Counted from the first letter of the stretch, positions 40,875 through 50,774 are shown. The stretch: 64,000 bases of DNA from UBA2966 sp965242505 (GCA_965242505.1 OZ251449.1:3286001-3350000); one strand, 5' to 3'. Notes: generated by a model not told the origin, from the sequence alone. A program made the numbers and translations.

Positions 40875-41871
40875 CCGGGCGGCGCGCATCGAGGGATTTC
40901 TGGCGCGGGTCGGCTGGTCCGGCGCCGCGCGGGAGCCGTTGGCGGAAGACGCCTCGTTTCGCCGCTACGAACGTCTGCGGCGCGGCCGGCGGAGCGCCGT
41001 TCTGATGGACGCGCCGCCGCCCCACGAGGACGTGCGCCCGTTCATCGCGATCGGCCGGCACTTGCGGTTCCTCGGATATTCGGCGCCGGAGGTCTACGCG
41101 GCGGACGTCAAGCTCGGGGTCCTGCTGCTGGAAGACCTGGGGGACGACCTGTTCGGCAGGGTTCTCGACGCGGGCGGGGACGCGCGGGAACTGTACGCTC
41201 ACGCCGTCGATCTCCTGATCGATCTCCAGCGCCGCGAGCTGCCGAAAGGCGTCGCCGCGTACGACGTTCCGACGCTGCTCGACGAAGCCGCGCTGTTCGT
41301 GGACTGGTATCTTCCCGCGGCCGGCGGGGCCGCGGTCGCGCGGTCCGCGCGGGAGTCCTTCTTCGCGGCGTGGCGGGAGGTCCTGCCTCTGGCCGGCGAG
41401 GGCGCGCCGGTGCTGGTGCTTCGGGATTACCACATCGACAACCTGATGTGGCTGGAACGGCGGGACGGGACGTCCCGCGTGGGACTGCTCGATTTTCAGG
41501 ACGCGCTCATCGGTCCCCGTCTGTACGATCTCGTGTCGCTTCTGGAAGACGCGAGGCGCGGCCTTCCCCCGATCCTGGTCGAGGAGATGTTCGACCGGTT
41601 CGTCGAAGGCGCGGGCCTGGACGCCGCGGCCGCCGGAACCGCCCGCGCGATCCTCGGCGCGCAGCGCAACGCCAAGATCATCGGCATCTTCACCAGACTC
41701 TGGCGAAGGGATGGAAAAAGCGATTATCTCGCGTACATTCCCCGGGTTTGGGGCCTCCTCGAAGGCGACCTCGAACACCCCGTGTTGAATCCTCTGCGCG
41801 TCTGGTTCGACCGGTACGCGCCGTCGCGACTGCGGGGCTCCTCCATCGCCGGATCCGCGGCTTCTTCATGA
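40867..41871 (+). CDS. amgK: N-acetylmuramate/N-acetylglucosamine kinase AmgK
   Basis: AmgK phosphorylates N-acetylmuramic acid at C1 during peptidoglycan recycling. The ATG at 40867 overlaps the tsaE stop and gives 334 residues; an upstream ATG at 40840 is less likely. The aminoglycoside-phosphotransferase fold is visible: FRRYERLRRG, LLLEDLGDDLF, the catalytic loop VLRDYHIDNLMWL and the metal site GLLDFQDALIGP. With MurU next door it feeds UDP-MurNAc synthesis without de novo steps. Confidence 0.9.
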   Translation: MGDRAARIEGFLARVGWSGAAREPLAEDASFRRYERLRRGRRSAVLMDAPPPHEDVRPFIAIGRHLRFLGYSAPEVYAADVKLGVLLLEDLGDDLFGRVLDAGGDARELYAHAVDLLIDLQRRELPKGVAAYDVPTLLDEAALFVDWYLPAAGGAAVARSARESFFAAWREVLPLAGEGAPVLVLRDYHIDNLMWLERRDGTSRVGLLDFQDALIGPRLYDLVSLLEDARRGLPPILVEEMFDRFVEGAGLDAAAAGTARAILGAQRNAKIIGIFTRLWRRDGKSDYLAYIPRVWGLLEGDLEHPVLNPLRVWFDRYAPSRLRGSSIAGSAASS

Positions 41872-42596
41872 CGCCTTCCGTCTCGTCCCTGTCCGACACC
41901 GCAATGGTTCTGGCCGCCGGCAAGGGCGCCCGGATGCGGGACCTCGCGTCGGAGCGTCCCAAGCCGCTGGTCGAGGTTCGAGGCGCGCCGCTCATCGATG
42001 GAGTCCTGGACCGCCTGAGCGCGGCGGGCGTCCCGAAGGCGGTCGTCAACGTCCACCGTTTCGCCGACATGCTGCGCGATCACCTGACGTCCCGCCGGGC
42101 GCCGGAGATCACGATATCCGACGAGTCCGATCGATTGCTGGACACCGGCGGCGGAGTCGCCCGCGCCCTGGCCCGTTTCGGGGGTCGGCCCTTCTTCGTC
42201 CTCAATGCCGACGTCCTGTGGCTCGACGGGCGCGTCAACACCCTGTCGCGCCTGGCGCGGCGCTGGAGCGACGAGGAAATGGACGCGCTGCTCCTGATGT
42301 GCTTCGCGGTCGGCGCCGTCGGATACGAGGGGCTGGGCGATTTCATGATGGCGGACGACGGACGATTGTCCCGGCGCGAGGAGCGATGGGTGGCGCCGTT
42401 CGTGTTCTCGGGGGTCCAGATCCTGCATCCGCGCCTGTTCGACGCCGCGCCCGGCGACGTTTTCTCCCTGAATCGCCTCTGGGACAAGGCCGAGTCGGAA
42501 GGCAGGCTGTTCGGCCTCATCCATGAAGGCGCGTGGATGCACGTGGGAACGCCGGAGGGCGTGTCGGCCGCCGAGGACGCCTTGAGCGGCCTTTAG
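41868..42596 (+). CDS. murU: N-acetylmuramate 1-phosphate uridylyltransferase MurU
   Basis: A 242-residue nucleotidyltransferase that makes UDP-MurNAc from MurNAc-1-phosphate made by AmgK. The ATG at 41868 overlaps the amgK stop. The N-terminal AMVLAAGKGARMRDL is the nucleotide-binding signature, followed by KPLVEVRGAPLIDGVLDRL, ISDESDRLLDTGGGV, VLNADVLW and, near the end, WMHVGTPEGVSAAE. Function rests on family and on the conserved pair with amgK. Confidence 0.9.
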   Translation: MTPSVSSLSDTAMVLAAGKGARMRDLASERPKPLVEVRGAPLIDGVLDRLSAAGVPKAVVNVHRFADMLRDHLTSRRAPEITISDESDRLLDTGGGVARALARFGGRPFFVLNADVLWLDGRVNTLSRLARRWSDEEMDALLLMCFAVGAVGYEGLGDFMMADDGRLSRREERWVAPFVFSGVQILHPRLFDAAPGDVFSLNRLWDKAESEGRLFGLIHEGAWMHVGTPEGVSAAEDALSGL

Positions 42597-42610
42597 GAGC
42601 CCGGGATTCC

Positions 42611-45600
42611 ATGGCGCGGCCGCCTCGCGTATTCACGGTCCCCGTCGGGGCGCCTTTCATCGACGCGTTGGCGCGCGGCGTCCTGAAGAATCGCGGCGGC
42701 GACCCTCTCGAACTGGCCCGTGTCCTCGTCCTGTTGCCTACGCGGCGCGCGTGCCGCGCGCTTCACGACGCGTTTCTTCGCGCGACGGGCGGCCAGCCCC
42801 TGCTGCTCCCCGCCATCCGACCCATCGCCGACGTCGACGAGGAAGAGATATCCGCGCGCGGGATCGGTCCGGGGCATGGAACTTCGGAACGGGTTCTCGG
42901 AATCCCGCCGGCCATTCCCGCGCTGCGGCGCCAGTTGCTTCTCGCGCGTCTCATCCTCGAGCTGGACGCCCAACGCCGTCCCCGCGCGTCGGACGGCATG
43001 GACCACGCGCAGGCCGCGGCGCTCGCGGGCGAGCTCGCGAACCTGCTCGACCGGATGCAGACCGAACGGCTGCCCTTTTCGGTCCTGGAAGACGTCGTCC
43101 CCGACCAGTTGGCGGCTCACTGGCGGCAGACGCTCGATTTCCTCAAGATCCTGACCGAGCATTGGCCGCGCCTCCTGCGGGCGGAAGGCTGCGTCGACCC
43201 CGCCGACCGGCGCAACCGCCTCCTGGAGGCGCAGGCGGACGTCTGGCGGAATGCGCCTCCCGAACATCCGGTCATCGCCGCCGGCTCCACGGGCACGATT
43301 CCGGCGACGGCCGGCCTCCTGAAGGTCATCGCGGCGCTTCCCAACGGGACGGTCATCCTCCCCGGTCTGGACCTGGCCATGGACGAGGAGGCGTGGAGAG
43401 CGGTCGACGAGACCCACCATCAGTACGGGTTGCGCCGGCTCCTGAACCATCTGGGCGTTCCGCGCTTCGACGTCCCCGTCTGGGAGGAAGCCGGCGGGGA
43501 AGATCGTCCCGACGACGGTCGCGCCCGGTTTCTGTCCGAAGCCATGAGGCCGGCCGAAACCACTCACGCCTGGCGGAGCGGCGAGCATTTCGCACCGTCC
43601 GTCACGGCGGGCCTGGAGCGGATCGATTGTCCGGGTCCCGAGGAAGAGGCCCGGGTCATCGCGCTCGTCATGCGGGAGGCGTTGGAGACTCCCGGACGAA
43701 CGGCCGCCCTGGTGACGCCCGATCGGGCGCTGGCCCGGCGCGTCGCCGCGGAGGTCCGGCGCTGGGGCGTCGAGATCGACGATTCGGCCGGACGGCCGCT
43801 GGGAGAGACTCCGCCAGGCGCGTTCTTTCGTCTGGTCGCGCGGATGGCGGCCGAACGACTGGCGCCGTTTCCGCTGCTCGCGGCGCTCAAGCACCCGCTC
43901 GCCGCCGGCGGAACGGCGCGTATCCGGTTCCTCGGGACCGTGCGCGCGCTCGAGCGCGCCGCCCTGCGGGGTCCGCGTCCGGCGCGGGACCTCGAAGGGT
44001 TGACGGCCGCCGTCGAGGCGGCCGGCGCGAACGATACGCTCCTCTCGTTCGTCACCGGTCTGGGGACGCGCCTTTCGACGTTTCTGGAAGCCTCGCGCGA
44101 GAGGTCCGTTCCCCTCGTCGAGTTGCTGGAGCGCCACGTCGCGGCCTGCGAGGCCCTCGCGGCCGACGAGCGGGGCGCGGGCGCGGAACGCATGTGGAAT
44201 GGGGACGCCGGAGCGGAGCTCGCCGGTTTCGTCGACGAGTTCCGCCGGGCGGCGGAAGGCATGGCGCCTCTTTCCGGCGCCGAATACGCCGCGCTCCTGA
44301 CCCGGCTGCTCGGCGGCCGCGTCGTTCGACCGCGGTGGGGTCTGCATCCCCGGTTGAACATCTGGGGGTTGCTCGAAGCGCGTCTGCAACGCGCCGACGT
44401 GATGATCCTGGGCGGCCTCAACGAAGGCGCCTGGCCGCCCGAACCCGGGTCCGACCCCTGGTTGAGCCGTCCCATGCGCGAGGCCGTGGGACTTCCCGCG
44501 CCCGAGCGCAGGATCGGCCTGACGGCCCATGACTTCGTGCAGGCCGCCGCCGCTCCGGTCGCGTTCCTCACGCGGTCGGAGAAGGTCGAGGGAACGCCGA
44601 CCGTTCCCTCGCGGTGGTTGTTGCGGATCGACACGCTCCTCGCGCGTCTCGGCGGCGGGCTGGAATCGCGGCGTCCCTGGTTGAGGTGGCAGGAATCCCT
44701 GGACCGGCCGGAGACCGGCGCCGGCCCGGCGGCGCCTCCCGAGCCGAAACCGCCGCTGTCGGCGCGGCCGCGCCGCCTTTCGGTCACCGACGTCGAGACG
44801 TGGGTGCGGGATCCCTACGCCTTGTTCGCGAAGCGAATCCTGAAGTTGCGCCCCCTCGACCCCGTCGACGCCGATCCCGGCGCGATGGAGCGGGGCGTCT
44901 TCATCCATCGGGCGCTGGAGGCGTTCCTGTCGGAGTATGGCCCCGAGCTTCCCGAGAACGCGGTGGAACGGCTCGTTGCGCTCGGAGAGAACGCGTTCGG
45001 CGCCGCGTTGTCGCAACCGTCCGTCTGGTCGTTCTGGTGGCCCCGGTTCCGGCGGATCGCGGACTGGTTCGTCGGCGAGATGCGCGACCTGACCGACCGG
45101 GGCGGCGTGGCGCGGACGGCCGTCGAGATCCGCGGAGAAATCGGATTCGAGGTTTCCGGGACGCCGTTCACGCTCGTCGCCAAGGCGGACCGGATCGACG
45201 TCCGGCCCGATCGATCCCTGGCGATCATCGACTACAAGACCGGCAGGATTCCGTCCCGGAAGGAGGTCGCGTCCGGGCTGTCCCCCCAGCTCCCGCTCGA
45301 GGCGTGGATGGCCCAGACCGGAAGCTTCCAGGGCGTCGAGGCCGCGCCGGTCTCCGAACTGGCCTACTGGCGGTTGAGCGGCGGATCCCCGCCCGGAGAG
45401 GTCGTCCCGGTGCGGGAAGACGTCGCCGAACTGACGGAACGCACGCGGGACAGACTTCGACGGCTGGTGAAGGCGTTCGACGATCCGGCGATTCCCTATC
45501 TGGCGTGGCCTCGACCCCACTTGGCGCGGCCTCGACCCCGCCGCGCGATCCGGTACGGCGATTACGATCACCTGGCGCGCGTGGCGGAGTGGTTCGCCCT

Positions 45601-45622
45601 CCCGGACGGAGACCCCGAGTGA
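42611..45622 (+). CDS. addB: Double-strand break repair protein AddB
   Basis: AddB is one subunit of the AddAB helicase-nuclease that resects double-strand breaks. The ATG at 42611 gives 1,003 residues. The N-terminus lacks a Walker A motif, as in the alphaproteobacterial type; the C-terminal nuclease has ERGVFIHRALEAFL, then the catalytic IIDYKTGRIPS (near residue 872) and LSPQLPLEAWM. A small duplicated unit near the end encodes AWPRPHLARPRPR. The stop overlaps the addA GTG. Confidence 0.93.
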   Translation: MARPPRVFTVPVGAPFIDALARGVLKNRGGDPLELARVLVLLPTRRACRALHDAFLRATGGQPLLLPAIRPIADVDEEEISARGIGPGHGTSERVLGIPPAIPALRRQLLLARLILELDAQRRPRASDGMDHAQAAALAGELANLLDRMQTERLPFSVLEDVVPDQLAAHWRQTLDFLKILTEHWPRLLRAEGCVDPADRRNRLLEAQADVWRNAPPEHPVIAAGSTGTIPATAGLLKVIAALPNGTVILPGLDLAMDEEAWRAVDETHHQYGLRRLLNHLGVPRFDVPVWEEAGGEDRPDDGRARFLSEAMRPAETTHAWRSGEHFAPSVTAGLERIDCPGPEEEARVIALVMREALETPGRTAALVTPDRALARRVAAEVRRWGVEIDDSAGRPLGETPPGAFFRLVARMAAERLAPFPLLAALKHPLAAGGTARIRFLGTVRALERAALRGPRPARDLEGLTAAVEAAGANDTLLSFVTGLGTRLSTFLEASRERSVPLVELLERHVAACEALAADERGAGAERMWNGDAGAELAGFVDEFRRAAEGMAPLSGAEYAALLTRLLGGRVVRPRWGLHPRLNIWGLLEARLQRADVMILGGLNEGAWPPEPGSDPWLSRPMREAVGLPAPERRIGLTAHDFVQAAAAPVAFLTRSEKVEGTPTVPSRWLLRIDTLLARLGGGLESRRPWLRWQESLDRPETGAGPAAPPEPKPPLSARPRRLSVTDVETWVRDPYALFAKRILKLRPLDPVDADPGAMERGVFIHRALEAFLSEYGPELPENAVERLVALGENAFGAALSQPSVWSFWWPRFRRIADWFVGEMRDLTDRGGVARTAVEIRGEIGFEVSGTPFTLVAKADRIDVRPDRSLAIIDYKTGRIPSRKEVASGLSPQLPLEAWMAQTGSFQGVEAAPVSELAYWRLSGGSPPGEVVPVREDVAELTERTRDRLRRLVKAFDDPAIPYLAWPRPHLARPRPRRAIRYGDYDHLARVAEWFALPDGDPE

Positions 45623-48600
45623 GCATCCACGCCTCCACGAACCGGCAAGTCATGGCGTCCGATCCCGGGGCGTCCGTCTGGGTGTCGGCGTCCGCGGGAA
45701 CGGGAAAGACGCGGGTGCTCACCGATCGGGTGTTGCGCCTCCTCCTGGACGGCGCGGCGCCGGGCCGGATCCTCTGTCTGACGTTCACGCGCGCGGCGGC
45801 GGCCGAGATGGCCAACCGGCTTCACGGCGATCTCTCGCACTGGGCGGTCTGCGAGGATGCGGAGCTCCATCGCGCGCTCCAGGAACTTACGGGACGGGCG
45901 CCGGTCGGCGACGACCTGGAACGGGCCCGACGGTTGTTCGCGCGCGTGCTGGACGCGCCGGGCGGCCTCGAGATCCAGACGATCCACGCCTTCTGCGAGT
46001 CGCTGCTGGCGAGGTTCCCTCTGGAGTCCGGACTTCCACCGCATTTCTCGGTGATCGACGAGCGGACGTCCGCGGAACTCCTCGATGAGGCGCGGGACCG
46101 CGCTCTCGTTCGGACGAGAACCGACGAGGCGCTCGCCGACTCGCTCCGCCATCTGACGTCCCAGGTGTCGGAAGACCGGTTCGGCGACGTGGCGCGGCAA
46201 CTGACCGCCGAGCGCTCGCGGCTGGAGCGGTTGTTCCATCGGTTCGACGACTCCTTCTCCGCCGTCTCCGCAGCCGTTCGCGGGGCGCTCGGGCTGGACG
46301 CCGATGAAGACGAGGCGGCCATCGTCGCCGCGGCCTGCGATCTTTCCGGCTCCGTCGTCGAAAAGCTGAATCACGTGGCCGACGCCATGACGCGGGGCGG
46401 AACGGCCGATCGACCGCGCGGCGCCCTGATCGGCGAGTGGCTCGACAACCCGGAAGGAAGGGAGGATCTGTTTTCCCGTTACGTCTCGGCGTTCTTCACC
46501 CAACAGGGCGCGCGGCGAGCGAAGCTCATCCACAGGGAGGCCGCGGAAATGGCGCCTGGCGACGCCGGCACCCTGCTGGACGGAGAGGCGGATCGTCTGG
46601 AGGCCGCGGCCGCCAGGATCGGGAACGCCCGAACCGCCGCCGATACGCTGGCCTTGCTGCATCTCGGATACGCCCTCCTCGGCGCCTACGAAGAGGCGAA
46701 GCAGCGACAGGCGCTGCTCGACTACGAGGATCTGATCGTCCGCGCGGGACGGTTGCTGACGCGTTCGGAAGTCGCGTCCTGGGTTCATTACAAGCTGGAC
46801 GGCGGCCTCGATCACGTTCTGATCGACGAGGCTCAGGACACGAACGACGAGCAGTGGCGGGTCGTCGCGTCCCTGACGGAAGAGTTCTTCGCCGGGATGG
46901 GGGCCCGGGACGCCCATCGGACGATATTCGCGGTGGGCGACGCCAAGCAGTCGATCTACGGCTTTCAGCGAGCGGATCCGCATCTCTTCGCCCAGTGGCG
47001 CGATCGTTTCGGCACCCGGGTCACCGGCGCCGGCGGCGCGTGGCGACCGCTGGCTCTGGTCCGTTCATATCGCTCCGCGCCGCCGATCCTGTCTCTGGTG
47101 GACGAGGTGTTCGCGCCGCCGGAGGCGCGTGACGGCTTGGTCTTCGACGATACCGAAATCGACCATGTGCCCGATCGCGTGGGCCAGGCGGGACTGGTCG
47201 AGCTCTGGCCGGTCGAACGGCCCCGCGACATCGCCGAGTCGGAACCCTGGGACCCGCCGGTCGAGCAGATCCGCGACCTCACGCCGGGCGTCCGCCTGTC
47301 GCGGACGATCGCCGACAGGATCGGCGATTGGCTGCGCCGCGGCGAACGTCTGGAGAGCCGGGACCGGCCGATCCGTCCGGGCGACGTCATGATCCTCGTG
47401 CAGCGCCGGGCCGGAATTGCGGAAGAGATGGTCCATGCCCTCAAACGGGCGGACATCCCCGTCGCGGGAACCGACCGGATGGTTCTGACGGAGCAGCTCC
47501 CGGTGATGGACCTCGTCTCGTTGGGGCGGTTCTCGATCCTGCCGGACGACGATCTCTCGCTCGCCGAGACCCTCAAGAGTCCGCTCTTCGGGTTCGACGA
47601 CGAGGCGCTGTTCGACGTCGCGTGGGACCGTGGCCCGAGGAGTCTGTGGTCGGCGCTTCGGGACCGCCAGGACCGCTCGCCCGCGTACGCCGCGGCCGTC
47701 CGGACGCTGAGGGGGATTCTGGCGGCGGCGGACCACATGCCGCCCTACGAGTTCTTCGCCCGCGTTCTGGGCCCGGGCGAAGGCCGACGCAAGCTGCTGT
47801 CGCGGCTCGGCCCGGAAGCCAACGACCCCATCGACGAATTCCTCGCTCTCTGCCTCCAGTTCGAACGGCTTCATGCGCCGTCGCTTCAGGGATTCCTGCA
47901 ATGGGCGGCGGCGGGCGAGACGGAGGTGAAGCGGGATCTGGAGCTCGGCCGCGACGAGGTGAGGGTGCTCACGGTGCACGGCGCCAAGGGACTTCAGGCC
48001 CCGATCGTGTTCCTTCCCGATACCTGTCGGGGGGTTCCGCGAGAGTCCGGCGGAATCCACTGGGTCCGCGGCGAGAACGGCGGCGTGGATATTCCTCTCT
48101 GGCCCGCTCGGCGCGACCGCGAAGGCGACGCGGCGCGAGACGCCCGGGAGACCGCGCGCCGGCTTCGGGAACAGGAGTCCCGACGGCTGCTCTACGTCGC
48201 CCTCACCCGGGCGGAGGACCGCCTGTACGTCGGCGGGTTCGAAGGGGCTCGGAAACGTCCGTCGGGATGCTGGTACGACGCGATCGACCGCGCGATGCGG
48301 GAGATCGGAACGCCGACCGAGGGGCCGGACGGCGGGGAAATCCTGACGTTGTGGAACGAACAGTCCCGCCCCCCGGATCGGGCGGACGCGCGGGCGGCGC
48401 CGTCGCGCGATGACGCGCCGCCGCCCTCGTGGGCGCGCGCGGCCGCGCCGCCGGAACCGTCCCCGCCGGTCCCCTTGGCGCCCTCGCGGCCGGAGGGGGC
48501 GGAACCGCCGACCCGCTCTCCCGTCGGCCCCGACTCCGGCGCGCGGTTCCGGAGAGGGCGTCTCATCCATCGGCTGCTGGAGCTTCTCCCGGAAATTCCG

Positions 48601-49035
48601 GCGGCGCGCCGCCCGGCCGCGGCCCGGGAGCTCCTGTCCAGTCCGCTCCACGGACTGGAACCGGGCGCGCGGGAGGAAATCGTCGACGCGGCGTTGGGCG
48701 TTCTGGAAGATCCGTCCTTCGCGCCGATCTTCGGTCCCGGCAGTCGGGCCGAGGTGGCGGTCGCCGGCGTCGAGGGAGCCCGCGTCGTGTCGGGCCGGAT
48801 CGACCGTCTGCTGGTGACCGGGGACTCGGTCTTCGTCGTGGACTACAAGTCCGACCGTCCCGCCCCCCGGGCGGCGGACGACGTGGCCCCGGCCTATCTC
48901 GGGCAACTGGCGGCCTATCGCGGGATCCTGGAGAGGATATATCCCACGAGGACGATACGTTGCGCGCTGCTCTGGACGGACGGTCCGGCGCTGATGGAAA
49001 TCGGCCTCGGTGATCGCCCGCCCCGCGCAGGCTGA
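45619..49035 (+). CDS. addA: Double-strand break repair helicase AddA
   Basis: AddA is the motor and second nuclease of AddAB. The GTG at 45619 gives 1,138 residues. SF1 helicase motifs: Walker A VSASAGTGKTRVLTDR (~23), LTFTRAAAAEM, IDEAQDTNDEQW, GDAKQSIYGFQRADP, VHGAKGLQAPIVFLPDT and LLYVALTRAEDRLY. The C-terminal RecB-type nuclease has RGRLIHRLLELLP and VVDYKSDRP near 1074. Downstream come repeats and accessory genes rather than trxA, unlike many relatives. Confidence 0.94.
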   Translation: MSIHASTNRQVMASDPGASVWVSASAGTGKTRVLTDRVLRLLLDGAAPGRILCLTFTRAAAAEMANRLHGDLSHWAVCEDAELHRALQELTGRAPVGDDLERARRLFARVLDAPGGLEIQTIHAFCESLLARFPLESGLPPHFSVIDERTSAELLDEARDRALVRTRTDEALADSLRHLTSQVSEDRFGDVARQLTAERSRLERLFHRFDDSFSAVSAAVRGALGLDADEDEAAIVAAACDLSGSVVEKLNHVADAMTRGGTADRPRGALIGEWLDNPEGREDLFSRYVSAFFTQQGARRAKLIHREAAEMAPGDAGTLLDGEADRLEAAAARIGNARTAADTLALLHLGYALLGAYEEAKQRQALLDYEDLIVRAGRLLTRSEVASWVHYKLDGGLDHVLIDEAQDTNDEQWRVVASLTEEFFAGMGARDAHRTIFAVGDAKQSIYGFQRADPHLFAQWRDRFGTRVTGAGGAWRPLALVRSYRSAPPILSLVDEVFAPPEARDGLVFDDTEIDHVPDRVGQAGLVELWPVERPRDIAESEPWDPPVEQIRDLTPGVRLSRTIADRIGDWLRRGERLESRDRPIRPGDVMILVQRRAGIAEEMVHALKRADIPVAGTDRMVLTEQLPVMDLVSLGRFSILPDDDLSLAETLKSPLFGFDDEALFDVAWDRGPRSLWSALRDRQDRSPAYAAAVRTLRGILAAADHMPPYEFFARVLGPGEGRRKLLSRLGPEANDPIDEFLALCLQFERLHAPSLQGFLQWAAAGETEVKRDLELGRDEVRVLTVHGAKGLQAPIVFLPDTCRGVPRESGGIHWVRGENGGVDIPLWPARRDREGDAARDARETARRLREQESRRLLYVALTRAEDRLYVGGFEGARKRPSGCWYDAIDRAMREIGTPTEGPDGGEILTLWNEQSRPPDRADARAAPSRDDAPPPSWARAAAPPEPSPPVPLAPSRPEGAEPPTRSPVGPDSGARFRRGRLIHRLLELLPEIPAARRPAAARELLSSPLHGLEPGAREEIVDAALGVLEDPSFAPIFGPGSRAEVAVAGVEGARVVSGRIDRLLVTGDSVFVVDYKSDRPAPRAADDVAPAYLGQLAAYRGILERIYPTRTIRCALLWTDGPALMEIGLGDRPPRAG

Positions 49036-49061
49036 ACGTTCCTTCACGGCGGCGCCGGTTC

Positions 49062-49245
49062 CCGCGGCGTTGCGGGACCGCGGTCCACCCCCTTCCGACC
49101 TCCCCCTCTTCTTCTCCCTCCCCCTGGCAGGGGGAGGGTCGGGGTGGGGGTTGCCGGCGGCGGCGCTCATCCATCCGGACCCCCCTCCCGACCTCCCCCT
49201 GTCAGGGGGGAGGAGTATGAATGGTCAGGGGGGGGAGGAGTGATG
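49062..49245. repeat. GC-rich dispersed repeat after addA
   Basis: Fills most of the 311-base gap to the phosphatase gene. It has GGCGTTGCGGGACCGCGGTCC, the CTGGCAGGGGGAGGGTCGGGG element and the CTCCCCCTGTCAGGGGGGAG palindrome followed by GAGTATGAATGG. The remaining 49246-49346 shows no clear gene or promoter. Confidence 0.85.
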
Positions 49246-49346
49246 ATGGCTCCCTCCGTCCCCCTTGTTCCCGAGTTCGCGGGGGTTGCGAAACGGATGG
49301 GAAACTATAGGGTTGGCGCGACTCTTGCCTTGAAGGCGGGCCCGAC

Positions 49347-49913
49347 ATGGAACGACCTGTCCGCGTCTACCTCATGCGCCACGCGAAGACCGTGGAGTCC
49401 TGGCGTGCGGCTCCGGACGCCCCGCTCGGCGAGGTCGGGCATGGACAGGCCAGGAAGGCGGCGCGCGATCTGGCGCCCTTCGGACCGCTGCCCCTCTGGT
49501 CCAGTCCCTTGCGGCGGGCGCGCCAGACGGCGGCTCCCCTCGCCACGCTCTGGAACACGGACATCCGTATCGAGCCCCGGATCGCGGAAATCCCGGCGCC
49601 GGGCGCGGACCCAAAGACGCGCGGCGACTGGTTGATGCGGACGCTCGCCTCCCGTTGGCTGGACATGGACGCGAAACTGCGAGCGTGGCGGGACGACGTG
49701 CTCGACACGATCGGCGCGGTTCGCGAGGATACCGTGATGGTGACCCACTACGTCGCCATAAACGCCGTCGTGGGCGCGGCGACGAACGACGACCGGGTGA
49801 TATGTTTCCACCCGGACAACACCGACACGACCGTCATCGAACGGGTCGGCGGCCGTTTGACGATCATCGGCTACGCGCTGGACAGGACGTCGGAGGCGGC
49901 GCTCGCAGGTTAG
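49347..49913 (+). CDS. Histidine phosphatase family protein
   Basis: A 188-residue phosphoglycerate-mutase-like phosphatase. The RHA box is LMRHAKTVESW (residues 9-19), SSPLRRARQTAAPL follows at ~52, and the second catalytic histidine is in VMVTHYVAINAVVG near 134. No signal peptide is visible, so it is probably cytoplasmic. The substrate is unknown; members act on small phosphorylated metabolites or proteins. It stands alone between two repeat copies. Confidence 0.87.
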   Translation: MERPVRVYLMRHAKTVESWRAAPDAPLGEVGHGQARKAARDLAPFGPLPLWSSPLRRARQTAAPLATLWNTDIRIEPRIAEIPAPGADPKTRGDWLMRTLASRWLDMDAKLRAWRDDVLDTIGAVREDTVMVTHYVAINAVVGAATNDDRVICFHPDNTDTTVIERVGGRLTIIGYALDRTSEAALAG

Positions 49914-50002
49914 CCCGCGTTCCTCGCACTGCTCGTCCGCGAGCTTTCATCCGCCGCCGCCGCCGCCGCGGACTTCGGTATGCCCTGAACCAGGACGCCC
50001 CG

Positions 50003-50031
50003 TTGACGCGAATTTCGTGTTTCACTAACTT
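50003..50031 (+). promoter_or_regulatory. Possible promoter of the toxin-antitoxin pair
   Basis: TTGACG (50003-50008), a 17-base spacer and TAACTT (50026-50031). The predicted start lies at or beside the antitoxin ATG (50038), and no Shine-Dalgarno is seen, so the message may be leaderless. Confidence 0.4.
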
Positions 50032-50037
50032 CGCGCC

Positions 50038-50280
50038 ATGAAGAACGTCACCGTCACGTTGCCCGAGGATGTCGCGGCGTGGCTGAGGGTCCGGGCCGCC
50101 GAGAACGGGCGCAGCGTATCCAGGTGGCTCGCCGAGCTGCTGGAAGGGATACGGCGCGGGGAGGACGAATACGACCTCGCCATGGAGCGCTATCTGGCCA
50201 GGAAGCCTCGCCGACCGAGTTGGGTGGACGGCCGCAAGCCGACGCGCGATGAATTGCATGACCGCTCCGGTTTTCGTTGA
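50038..50280 (+). CDS. Ribbon-helix-helix-like antitoxin
   Basis: An 80-residue protein, MKNVTVTLPEDVAAWLRVRAAENGRS, with the short beta strand and two helices of CopG/RHH DNA-binding proteins in its first 45 residues (VSRWLAELLEG follows). The rest, rich in charged residues, is the likely toxin-binding tail. Its 3' end overlaps the PIN-toxin gene by 23 bases, the usual VapB-VapC arrangement. It should neutralise the toxin and repress the operon; this is inferred. Confidence 0.8.
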   Translation: MKNVTVTLPEDVAAWLRVRAAENGRSVSRWLAELLEGIRRGEDEYDLAMERYLARKPRRPSWVDGRKPTRDELHDRSGFR

Positions 50281-50737
50281 CACCAACGTCCTCGTCTACC
50301 GGGAAGACGGTTCGGACCCCATCAAGCAGTCCCGCGCCGACGACTGGATCGCGCATCTCGCGCGCCGCCGCGCCGGGCGCATCAGTTTCCAGGTCCTGCA
50401 AGAGCTGTACGCCACGCTCACGCGCAAGCTGAAGCCGGCGTTCGACGCCGAGGAGGCGCAAGGAATCGCGCGCGACCTTGCGGCATGGCGGCCGGTGGTC
50501 GTCGATCTCGCGATCCTGGAACGAGGCTGGCTGTTGCAGCAACGACATTCTCTCTCGTGGTGGGATGCGCTCATAGTAGCGGCGGCGCAATCCTGCGCGT
50601 GCGTGGCGCTGCTCACCGAGGATTTGCAGCATGGCCGGATCTTCGGCCAGGTCCGGGTCATCGACCCTTTCGCGTCGCCGGACCGGGCGCCGGAGGACGT
50701 ATTGGCCCGCATCGCCTCGAACCCGTCGGGGAGCTGA
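50258..50737 (+). CDS. PIN-domain toxin (VapC-like ribonuclease)
   Basis: A 159-residue PIN protein. The ATG at 50258 gives MTAPVFVDTNVLVY; another ATG at 50249 adds three residues. The acidic active-site set is visible: Asp8 in FVDTNVL, Glu49 in LQELYATL, Asp103 in SWWDALIVAAA and Asp122 in LLTEDLQHG. VapC toxins cut tRNA or rRNA; the target here is unknown. It follows its antitoxin directly. Confidence 0.87.
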   Translation: MTAPVFVDTNVLVYREDGSDPIKQSRADDWIAHLARRRAGRISFQVLQELYATLTRKLKPAFDAEEAQGIARDLAAWRPVVVDLAILERGWLLQQRHSLSWWDALIVAAAQSCACVALLTEDLQHGRIFGQVRVIDPFASPDRAPEDVLARIASNPSGS

Positions 50738-50774
50738 GGGTCCGACGCCCCGGTGAGGGGTTTGCATGGACGCG

